This document shows, piece by piece, positions 1 through 5,097 of a DNA stretch of 10,000 nt. Positions within the stretch are counted from its first letter, which is position 1; every line of letters starts with the position of its first letter. Location: contig JAIWNO010000210.1 of the NCBI GenBank assembly GCA_020216785.1, forward strand, positions 1-10,000. The letters are read 5' to 3'. The DNA is from Desulfomonile sp. (GTDB taxonomy: Bacteria > Desulfobacterota > Desulfomonilia > Desulfomonilales > Desulfomonilaceae). The translations under genes and the position numbers were made by a program. Under the pieces are notes generated by a model. It did no database searches and was not told where the DNA came from. It saw only the letters and a list, made by a program, of their open reading frames with translations.

Positions 1-508
1 GCGGCTCAAGGCGGCCGGTCGCGATGATTTGGCTCTTATACTGCGCGAGCGCATTGTCCTGCACGGAGATAAGATCCGGATATTCGAGCGTTTTTACGCC
101 CGCGATGCGATGGTCCTTCACCTGCACCTGGACGCGGATCGGTCCCCGGTATCCGTCACCTTGGCCGATGTACGTGCCGTCCCGCACGAGTTCGATCCCT
201 GCTCCCCAGGGATTCCGCGCAAGCCGCAACTCATCTACGTTGCGCACATCCACTCGTGCTATGAGAAATGCAGCGACAATCACGCACACGGCCGCGGCCA
301 GGTAGTGAATTTTCCGGCTGCCGTTTCGGCGATACTCCCGGCCCCAGACCACAGCGAGGCCGACGAGCAAAGCAAGCGCAAGAATGAAACGGCCCGAAGG
401 GAAAAGCGCTGCCACGAGTACGAGGTATATGCTCAGGCGCACTCCGCGGGTCGAGAGCGCCTCTACAAGCACCCCTCCCGGATCACGCGAGAGCATTGAC
501 CACGTCAT
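1..508 (-). CDS. FMN_bind-domain membrane protein (RnfG/NqrC/NosR-like domain), C-terminus cut by window edge
   Basis: The reading frame is open from 508 to the left edge (169 residues in the window). Residues about 25-84 are hydrophobic and could form three membrane segments (roughly 25-38, 40-55 and 68-84). From about residue 110 the sequence, beginning DGTYIGQGDGY and continuing with GPIRVQVQVKDHRI, matches the start of the FMN_bind domain found in RnfG, NqrC and NosR. In that family FMN is attached covalently to the Thr of an S/TGAT motif further on, which here would lie beyond the left edge. The domain is therefore probably extracytoplasmic and carries electrons. I chose the ATG at 508 because AAGGA lies 8 bases before it (517-521). 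An in-frame ATG at 496 lacks a ribosome site. The gene overlaps the Fe-S gene by 26 bases, implying translational coupling and a joint function. Membrane plus C-terminal FMN_bind differs from NosR, where the FMN domain comes first. Family assignment is firm, substrate unknown. Confidence 0.8.
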   Translation of the reverse strand, partial: MTWSMLSRDPGGVLVEALSTRGVRLSIYLVLVAALFPSGRFILALALLVGLAVVWGREYRRNGSRKIHYLAAAVCVIVAAFLIARVDVRNVDELRLARNPWGAGIELVRDGTYIGQGDGYRGPIRVQVQVKDHRIAGVKTLEYPDLISVQDNALAQYKSQIIATGRLEP

Positions 509-1028
509 CGATGAATTCCTTTCCCACAAGGCCTTCCTTTAAAGCTCGCTCAAGTACGTATCGCGGCACGATCCCGCTGCGGATGGCCGTCCTGGTGTCC
601 TGCTGCATGGTGCCGAACATCTGCGGCAAAGGAAGATACTGCACGCAATAGCTCTGGCAGTTACCGCATCGGATGCACTTGAGCCCGCCGTTGCGAATGA
701 ACCGGTCGTAGTCCCCTACCCTGCCGGCGACGGACAGCTCGGCCTGATACGCGATCCCGACAGGACAGCGATCCTGAGTCGCGTAGCAAGCACGACATTC
801 GTAACAGTAGATCGTCGCAGCGTTTCCTCGCACCAGCGGCTTGATCATCGTGGCGAGCAGCGCAGCTACCACGCCGAAGAGCGCGGCCCTGTCCAGGTTC
901 ATGGTCCAGCCGCGATCCTTCAGGTTCGTGAAGAACTGGAACCGATGAATCCCCGGCAGGACGTACGGCTGGTCCGGGTCTTCTCTCTTTTTCGGCTTAC
1001 GCGTGCTTTCCGGGTCCGCCATAATCAT
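483..1028 (-). CDS. Membrane-anchored dicluster [4Fe-4S] protein
   Basis: This 181-residue protein begins with a charged, Lys/Arg-rich stretch of about 20 residues, then has one hydrophobic segment at about 45-66. The rest contains two cysteine motifs: C75-xx-C78-xx-C81-x6-C88-P, and C118-xx-C121-xx-C124-xxx-C128. Eight cysteines in this spacing are enough for two [4Fe-4S] clusters, with the layout seen in ferredoxin-like and HdrC-like electron-transfer subunits. The first motif has a longer last gap than the classical CxxCxxCxxxCP, which is unusual. There is no haem CxxCH motif and no catalytic domain, so I read it as an electron carrier that passes electrons to or from the FMN protein whose gene overlaps its 3' end. 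An ATG at 1022 (MADPES...) is an alternative start, with a weak TAGG 8 bases before it. Which side of the membrane the clusters face cannot be settled from charge alone. Confidence 0.85.
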   Translation of the reverse strand: MIMADPESTRKPKKREDPDQPYVLPGIHRFQFFTNLKDRGWTMNLDRAALFGVVAALLATMIKPLVRGNAATIYCYECRACYATQDRCPVGIAYQAELSVAGRVGDYDRFIRNGGLKCIRCGNCQSYCVQYLPLPQMFGTMQQDTRTAIRSGIVPRYVLERALKEGLVGKEFIDDVVNALA

Positions 1029-1036
1029 AGCCTACG

Positions 1037-1189
1037 TCAATGAGGGAGCATCGCGGCCATGAGCAGGCCTGCAATAAGTCCGCCCACTGCTCCTTGCACC
1101 AGTTCCTTGCCGGTCTTCATATCGAGCGCCCATGCGATGATCGCACCGGAAATGGCACCCACGAAAAGAAACATCACCCAAGTCAGCAC
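1037..1189 (-). CDS. Small hydrophobic protein, two predicted membrane segments
   Basis: A 50-residue frame begins at GTG 1189 (an ATG at 1174 would give 45 residues) and stops 8 bases before the Fe-S gene. It starts VLTWVMFLFVGAISG and ends LLMAAMLPH. Two hydrophobic stretches, about residues 2-21 and 33-47, flank a short polar turn (DMKTGKELVQ). Both are rich in small residues (GAISGA, GAVGGLIAG), a pattern typical of tightly packed membrane helices. The spacing suggests one transcript with the Fe-S and FMN genes, and it could be a small subunit or stabiliser of that complex. Neither start has a clear ribosome site, and the upstream side is a repeat-bearing gap. I recognise no family. The case rests on composition and position only. 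Confidence 0.5.
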   Translation of the reverse strand: MLTWVMFLFVGAISGAIIAWALDMKTGKELVQGAVGGLIAGLLMAAMLPH

Positions 1190-1288
1190 AATGTTACACC
1201 CACGTGCTTTCGCTGAAAGCGATTGAAAGAGGGCGTCCGGTCCAGACGTCGTCCCGACCCAAGTCGGGAACCATCATCGATGTCCTGG

Positions 1289-1308
1289 ATTCCGGCTTCC
1301 GCCGGAAT
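1289..1308. repeat. REP-like palindrome
   Basis: ATTCCGGC (1289-1296) and GCCGGAAT (1301-1308) form a perfect 8-bp inverted repeat around a 4-base loop. With its flanks (CTGG before, GACG after) it resembles the widespread short palindromes of the form 'GTCATTCC...GGAATCCAG' scattered between genes in many bacteria. Only one copy lies in this window, so the assignment to a dispersed family rests on its resemblance to those elements. Confidence 0.6.
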
Positions 1309-1380
1309 GACGTCCCCGTATGGTTCGTCCGCGCTCCAACCACTCCATTCCAGAAATCTGCTGGCGAGTCTCCAACAGGA

Positions 1381-1413
1381 ATGGTGGGACAGGCAGGATG
1401 CCTGTCCCACCAT
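1381..1413. repeat. Perfect 15-bp inverted repeat, GGGACAGGCA family
   Basis: ATGGTGGGACAGGCA (1381-1395) is followed by a 3-base loop (GGA) and its exact complement (1399-1413). The core, GGGACAGGCA-N3-TGCCTGTCCC, recurs in variant form at 3653-3726 on the other side of the transporter genes. No T-run follows on either strand, so this is more likely a dispersed palindromic repeat than an intrinsic terminator, although it would form a stable RNA hairpin downstream of the transporter gene and could protect its 3' end. Confidence 0.8.
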
Positions 1414-1472
1414 AAGGGGCGGCGAAGGTCCGCATACATTCTCATCTCTTTCAAAAGGTATTGCTTTCACGC

Positions 1473-3188
1473 TCAGATCCCTTCACCCGTCAGAGTCGCG
1501 GTCATGCGTCGAGACAGCGTTCTCGGGACCATGAGCATGATCAGCACCGCGGCGATTATCCCGCCGATAATTCCCTGTATGATCGCTGTCGGGTTGGTCT
1601 CGAACAGAGCGAACGCCAGAATCCCGCCGGCCATTGCTCCGCAGACGATGAAGCCCGCCATTTGCGTGAACCAGTTTTTCGACGCATCGGGTCCGAAAAC
1701 CCGGCCTCCGAGAGCGATAAAAGCGATGCTCGCAACACCGACCAGTAAAGTGAATTCGACTATTGTCAAGATGTCCTTGACGAATTTCGGGTCGCTCGGC
1801 TCGAAGACGGACAGATTGAGGAATTTCATGTAGATCGCTGCAAGCGGGGCCATGACAGCCATCGCGGAAAACGTGTACGCTCCCTTGATGTAGCCTGTTT
1901 CGGCTCGCATGGTCCCTTCGCCCATCATCCCGCCGCCGCCGAGAGGTGACGGTCCGCACGACGTGGTCGCGTTGATGATGTACGCGGCCATCACGATAGC
2001 AAGTTGCGACCAGTCAAGGAACGCGAACTTCGCAGGCCCGAACAGATACAACACCGGCACGAGCGCAGCCGTAAGAATCCGCGAGCACGACAATGGCAGG
2101 ATCGTCTGGAACTGCACGAAGATCGCGATCATGCCGGCGATCCCGAGGAAAGGCACCTTTACGAGGCTGTTGAGCATTACCCCGAGAGCGTCGAATCCGC
2201 CCGTGGCCGCCAGAGCGCCGGCGGCAAGAAAACCTGCGGTCATGGCTGTCACCGGCAGGAGGATGATACCTTCCATCAGATCGTTGATCCTGATGCGGCA
2301 CACGACCACCATTACGAGCGCGCCAGCGACGAGCACCGTCTGAACCGGCATCTTGCCGAAGGGCTGGAAAATTGAAATCAGCAGTGATGCCACAAAGATC
2401 ACGAGTGCCAGGTAGCCTTCAAACGGAGCGTGGATTTCCGGCTCGATCTTGCCCGCTGCCTGGCCTTCGGGTGCGTCTCTCAGGGATACGTCTTCGGGAT
2501 ACACTCGCTGACTGATCAACTTGAGAAAAAGCGCCACGATAGCGGTCCCGAGGATGAGCGCAAAAGCCTGCGGCGCACGCAAGATGCCGTCGGAAGCGGT
2601 AGCGAAAAAGCTGCCGAGAAAACCCTCGCCAATCTGCCCCACCCCGCCGATGGGTGAGGGTCCGCACGACCCCATCGCGTTGCGAGTGAATGCGCCGATC
2701 AGCACGATGAGCTGAGACTTGGTCAGGATGCCGAGCCCGCCTTCAAACCCGAACGTGAACAGCAGCGGCAACAACGCGGCAGCGAGGATTCGGCCGCACG
2801 GCAGCGACGATATCACCGGCAGATTGATCAGGATGACCAGCGTGCCGACCAGCCCGACCGGGCTCCTGCGCAGATAGCCCAGTATCACCTTGAGCGCCTC
2901 GAACCCGCCCGAAGCCTTTAGACCGCCTGCGAGAAACAATCCGGTGAGCAGCGCGGTGATAGGATGAAGAATGATGCCCCCGAGGAACTCGTTGGGCAGC
3001 AGCATCACCGCATCCCAGCCCGAATACACAAAGCGAAACACTCCGCCGATGATCAGACAGAGTATCGTTGACAGCACCAATACCGTCTGAACCGGGGTAC
3101 GGATGTATCCGAACAGCGTGAGAAGCATTAGCGAGAGGAAGAGAAAAAGCGTTATGTAACCGAGGATCTCCACCGCCGGTCTCCTCAC
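1473..3188 (-). CDS. Internally duplicated polytopic membrane protein, putative transporter
   Basis: This 571-residue protein is hydrophobic nearly throughout, with roughly 12 or more membrane segments. It consists of two homologous halves followed by a C-terminal membrane extension. Residues about 31-190 and 280-425 share PVQTVLV (32-38 and 281-287), a segment with P-T-A-x-x-G-L/F-x-A-G (77-90 and 312-325), ASGGFEAL against ATGGFDAL, LPCGRILAAAL against LSCSRILTAAL (130-140 and 366-376), and SCGPSPxGGxGxxGEG (174-189 and 410-425). Each half thus keeps two cysteines: C131 and C175, C368 and C411. A charged cytoplasmic-looking linker (about 228-255) separates them. Two-fold repeats with conserved Gly/Pro/Ser re-entrant-type signatures are typical of secondary transporters, for example ion-transporter superfamily members, but I cannot place this one in a named family. 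The start is a GTG whose GTGA overlaps the stop of the upstream 116-residue protein by four bases, giving translational coupling. Substrate unknown. Confidence 0.8.
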   Translation of the reverse strand: MRRPAVEILGYITLFLFLSLMLLTLFGYIRTPVQTVLVLSTILCLIIGGVFRFVYSGWDAVMLLPNEFLGGIILHPITALLTGLFLAGGLKASGGFEALKVILGYLRRSPVGLVGTLVILINLPVISSLPCGRILAAALLPLLFTFGFEGGLGILTKSQLIVLIGAFTRNAMGSCGPSPIGGVGQIGEGFLGSFFATASDGILRAPQAFALILGTAIVALFLKLISQRVYPEDVSLRDAPEGQAAGKIEPEIHAPFEGYLALVIFVASLLISIFQPFGKMPVQTVLVAGALVMVVVCRIRINDLMEGIILLPVTAMTAGFLAAGALAATGGFDALGVMLNSLVKVPFLGIAGMIAIFVQFQTILPLSCSRILTAALVPVLYLFGPAKFAFLDWSQLAIVMAAYIINATTSCGPSPLGGGGMMGEGTMRAETGYIKGAYTFSAMAVMAPLAAIYMKFLNLSVFEPSDPKFVKDILTIVEFTLLVGVASIAFIALGGRVFGPDASKNWFTQMAGFIVCGAMAGGILAFALFETNPTAIIQGIIGGIIAAVLIMLMVPRTLSRRMTATLTGEGI

Positions 3189-3535
3189 TCTCGGTCAGCG
3201 TACGACCGGATTTCGCGTCGTGTGGCTGAAATTGTGCACTGGTTCCGATTTCGCCACGGCAGGTCCACGACCCAGCCTTCCCGAGTCTCGGCAACCCGGA
3301 CTTGGTCGCCGGTCTTGAGATGTCCTAAGCACGAGGTACAGATGTCGAGCCGAGCCTGAACCTTGCGGCCGTCATCCAGCCTGACCGTCACGTTGGTAAT
3401 AGGGAGCGCTACGAGTGGCATTGCGGGCTCGTCCACTCCTACAATGACCCCTCGGGTCCCGCGCACGAAGCGGTACACTTCCGCCGCGAGAAAGACCGCA
3501 ATCAGGAAACCTAAGGTGGCTTGTTCCAGGCTCAT
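3185..3535 (-). CDS. Small membrane-anchored protein with CxxC, partner of the duplicated membrane protein
   Basis: This 116-residue protein has one N-terminal membrane segment (about 6-20, followed by YRFVRGTRG, which suggests N-out/C-in or an uncleaved anchor). A small beta-rich soluble domain follows (about 28-95), with a C66-T-S-C69 pair and the strand-turn pattern GDQVRV...GWVVDLPW. A further cysteine is at 100. I recognise no named family; the compact strand pattern resembles small OB-like domains. Its stop overlaps the GTG start of the duplicated membrane protein by four bases, so the two are almost certainly co-translated and may form one complex. The CxxC could bind a metal or form a redox disulphide, fitting the FMN and Fe-S genes downstream. 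No good ribosome site precedes the ATG. Confidence is high that it is a gene and low on function. Confidence 0.75.
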   Translation of the reverse strand: MSLEQATLGFLIAVFLAAEVYRFVRGTRGVIVGVDEPAMPLVALPITNVTVRLDDGRKVQARLDICTSCLGHLKTGDQVRVAETREGWVVDLPWRNRNQCTISATRREIRSYADRE

Positions 3536-3785
3536 CGTCGTGTCCGTTCGGGCCGGTTGAAAATTGTTTCGCTCATTACATCGTGGTGCAAATGTAGTGG
3601 TGGATTCTTCGCTATCGGATCACCATTGTGCCCTTGTTTTGGTGGGGCCGGTGAGGGACGGGCATCCTGCCTGTAACGTCTTTTGGCGATCACTTCCGAA
3701 GGAGACAGGCAAGATGCCTGTCCCTCCATGGTCTCCCGAAATGTGCGACCAACACACGAAACATGATCCTTAGCAAAGCCCGAAC
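3536..3785. other. Intergenic gap carrying a composite palindromic repeat
   Basis: These 250 bases separate the NHL-repeat gene from the small membrane protein and contain the composite repeat at 3653-3726. A minus-strand frame (3532-3789, 85 codons) crosses the gap and overlaps the neighbouring genes by four bases (ATGA) at both ends, but it runs through the repeat (GQASCLSPS), is low in hydrophobic residues and has no ribosome site. I therefore do not call it a gene with any confidence. I see no strong promoter for the transporter pair. Confidence 0.6.
3653..3726. repeat. Composite inverted repeat, GGGACAGGCA family
   Basis: Two 22-base arms (3653-3674 and 3705-3726) are inverted complements with two mismatches, separated by 30 bases. 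Each arm is itself a near-palindrome of the form GGGACAGGCA-N3-TGCCTGTCCC; the left arm is the more degenerate (it reads GGGACGGGCA and TGCCTGTAAC). The same core appears as a perfect palindrome at 1381-1413. The paired-palindrome layout resembles REP doublets or a very short non-autonomous element. Confidence 0.75.
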
Positions 3786-4697
3786 TCATGTTCGCGACAA
3801 CACCTGCACTCGCCCGTTGCCGTTGTCCGCCACGTAGATCGAGGCGCCATTACATAAGACCCCAGTCGGGGTGTCGAACTCGCCCGGTCCTCGACCGTGC
3901 CTTCCCAGGACCGATGCCGGCGTGCCTTCGAGCGTGAACTGCTGTAGCCGGTGATTGTTAGTGTCCGCGATCCAGATATGGCCCCGATCGTCCAAAGCCA
4001 TCCCTTGCGGCAGATTGAGCAGACCGGCCGCGGTTCCCACTCCGCCGAAACTCCGCTTGTACTTCAGGTCTTTGCCGAATACCTTGACGAGACCGTGCTT
4101 GCTGTCCAGCACAAAAATGTCGCCGTCCGGACCCGTCACACATGCTGTGGGAAGGCGAAATTGATCGTCTCCGTCGCCTAACTCGCCGATTATCCCGATC
4201 AATTCGTTCCCACGGAAGATCTGAACCCGATGATTGCGCGTATCAGCAACGAGGAGTCGTCCCTCCGCGTCCGCGTGCACGCCCTGGGGATTGGCGAAAC
4301 TGCCGCCGATGGACCCGATCGAGCCAATCACCCGTTGAAGCTCGCCGGTTGGGGAAAACACTTGGACCCGGCAGTTGTTGCAGTCCGCCACGTACACGAG
4401 CCCCTCGCGATCGACCGCGATACCCTTGGGGAAGTTCATCTTCCCCTCCGCTGCGCCGGGACCGCCGAAGCCGAAGACAGGCTTGTACGAGTGGTCGAGA
4501 GAGATGACGCAATAACTCGGCGGGTCCGTGACGAGGAGCCGTCCCGACGCGTCTAGAGCGATATCGAACGGGCCCCTGAGTCCAGGAGTCTCGCAGGGGC
4601 CACGAGTGGCCTGCACAGGCTTGTGGAACCAGATGATATCGATCAGGGATACGATCCCCGCCGCGCCGACTGCTTGAAGGAATGTGCGCCTTTGCAT
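3786..4697 (-). CDS. Tat-exported NHL-repeat beta-propeller protein
   Basis: This 303-residue protein begins MQRRTFLQAVGAAG, a twin-arginine signal (RRTFLQ followed by a hydrophobic stretch), with plausible cleavage after PVQA at residue 30, so it is exported folded. The mature part is built from about six NHL-type blades of 40-50 residues. Each has the pattern P-x-G-[IVM]-A...G-x-[IL]-[YWFL]-[VI]-[AL]-D-x-x-N-x-R-[VL]-Q-x-F; clear copies include ADTRNHRVQIF near 151-161 and ADTNNHRLQQF near 244-254. In the second blade the usual D-x-x-N-x-R turn reads D-C106-N-N-C109-R, an unusual CxxC in a periplasmic propeller. NHL propellers are mostly binding scaffolds, and a few are lyases or oxidases. 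No haem or catalytic motif is evident, so I infer a periplasmic binding or accessory role, possibly for the redox module downstream. No ribosome site precedes the ATG. Confidence 0.85.
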   Translation of the reverse strand: MQRRTFLQAVGAAGIVSLIDIIWFHKPVQATRGPCETPGLRGPFDIALDASGRLLVTDPPSYCVISLDHSYKPVFGFGGPGAAEGKMNFPKGIAVDREGLVYVADCNNCRVQVFSPTGELQRVIGSIGSIGGSFANPQGVHADAEGRLLVADTRNHRVQIFRGNELIGIIGELGDGDDQFRLPTACVTGPDGDIFVLDSKHGLVKVFGKDLKYKRSFGGVGTAAGLLNLPQGMALDDRGHIWIADTNNHRLQQFTLEGTPASVLGRHGRGPGEFDTPTGVLCNGASIYVADNGNGRVQVLSRT

Positions 4698-4708
4698 GTC
4701 TGTTGCAG

Positions 4709-4751
4709 AAAAACTCCGGGGAACCCATCGTCCAGCGAAAGGGTTCCCCGG
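4709..4751 (-). terminator. Intrinsic-terminator-like hairpin directly before the NHL gene
   Basis: On the minus strand CCGGGGAACCC (4751-4741), a 14-base loop and its exact complement (4726-4716) form an 11-bp GC-rich stem. It is followed by AG and then five T (4713-4709). Only 11 bases separate the T-run from the NHL start codon, and no promoter fits between them. Either it ends an upstream short RNA or it works as an attenuator for the NHL gene. Confidence 0.55.
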
Positions 4752-4967
4752 CCCTTCCTAAAAAGGCTACACGAACGGACCGCGCTGGTCGGCTGTGCCG
4801 CTCTGCGCGTCGGTTCGGTGAGTCTTTATCGCTATCGTGCCCGTCCGCTCTCGACCAAGGCTTCTTGGACCGGAGAGGCGACAGAACACCCGTCTGCAGG
4901 CACGCTCGTCTTCGCGCCGCAGGCCCGGGTCTCTTTTCATCCATAAGTCATGCGATGGAATAATATA

Positions 4968-4997
4968 ATAATAATGCCGAAAAGGTGCTGAAGTCAA
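4968..4997 (-). promoter_or_regulatory. Sigma70-type promoter driving leader and NHL gene
   Basis: On the minus strand TTGACT (4997-4992) and TATTAT (4973-4968) are separated by 18 bases, giving five of six matches to each consensus box. The -10 lies in the most AT-rich patch of the window (4961-4975), which stands out in a GC-rich background. Transcription would start near 4961, about 260 bases before the NHL ATG. Confidence 0.5.
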
Positions 4998-5008
4998 GGC
5001 GATATCTT

Positions 5009-5025
5009 AACGAAGAGCAACGAAG
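5009..5025. promoter_or_regulatory. Direct repeat AACGAAG x2, possible activator site
   Basis: AACGAAG occurs at 5009-5015 and 5019-5025, so the repeats are exactly 10 bases apart, about one helical turn. Relative to the start site inferred near 4961 they lie at about -48 to -64, just upstream of the -35 box, where activators often bind. This is inference from position and period only. Confidence 0.25.
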
Positions 5026-5028
5026 ATT

Positions 5029-5092
5029 AACCATTCGGTCATGTCATGAAAAGCGGACTATTCAGCGCCTTCCCACCGACGACCGAACGGTT
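5029..5092. repeat. Near-perfect 12-bp inverted repeat downstream of asnB
   Basis: AACCATTCGGTC (5029-5040) and GACCGAACGGTT (5081-5092) are inverted complements with one mismatch, separated by 40 bases. They begin 6 bases after the asnB stop. No T-run follows the structure on the minus strand, so it is not a standard intrinsic terminator. It may stabilise the 3' end of the asnB transcript or be an operator pair for the promoter next to it. Confidence 0.4.
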
Positions 5093-5097
5093 GCCGC

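Larger units (their letters stand above)
1190..1472. other. Intergenic gap with three palindromes
   Basis: These 283 bases between the duplicated membrane protein and the 50-residue protein hold no convincing gene. They contain a 7-bp hairpin (TCCCGAC at 1252-1258, GTCGGGA at 1263-1269), a REP-like palindrome (1289-1308) and a perfect 15-bp inverted repeat (1381-1413), described separately. A minus-strand open frame across the gap (1183-1470) encodes VIPAEAGIQ and GQASCLSHH, peptides that result from translating such repeats, so I do not call it a gene. I see no clear promoter. Confidence 0.7.
4698..5097. other. 400-base gap: candidate leader RNA with promoter and terminator
   Basis: No convincing gene lies here on either strand; the open frames present are arginine-rich and look like chance frames in GC-rich sequence. 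Reading towards the NHL gene, the gap contains an inverted repeat just after asnB (5029-5092), direct repeats (5009-5025), a promoter (4968-4997) and a hairpin with a T-run (4709-4751). A transcript from the promoter would be about 250 nt to the hairpin. I do not recognise a known riboswitch or ncRNA family in it. Confidence 0.6.

Noticed and set aside
29..499. Plus-strand open frame of 156 codons at the left edge
   Set aside because: The opposite strand encodes a clear FMN_bind protein through the edge, which explains this region.
1381..1413. Intrinsic terminator for the transporter gene
   Set aside because: The hairpin is strong but no T-run follows on the minus strand, and the same palindrome recurs elsewhere as a dispersed repeat.
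1183..1470. Minus-strand open frame of 95 codons between the transporter and the small protein
   Set aside because: It is made largely of palindromic repeats (VIPAEAGIQ, GQASCLSHH), has no ribosome site and matches no protein family.
1204..1833. Plus-strand open frame of 209 codons
   Set aside because: It begins in repeats and continues antisense to the duplicated membrane protein; no domain seen.
1191..3789. CRISPR array suggested by recurring palindromes
   Set aside because: There are only three irregular copies in two gaps, with no regular spacing and no spacers.
4243..4944. Minus-strand open frame of 233 codons starting in the leader
   Set aside because: It is arginine-rich, low in hydrophobic residues, and runs out of frame over the well-supported NHL gene.
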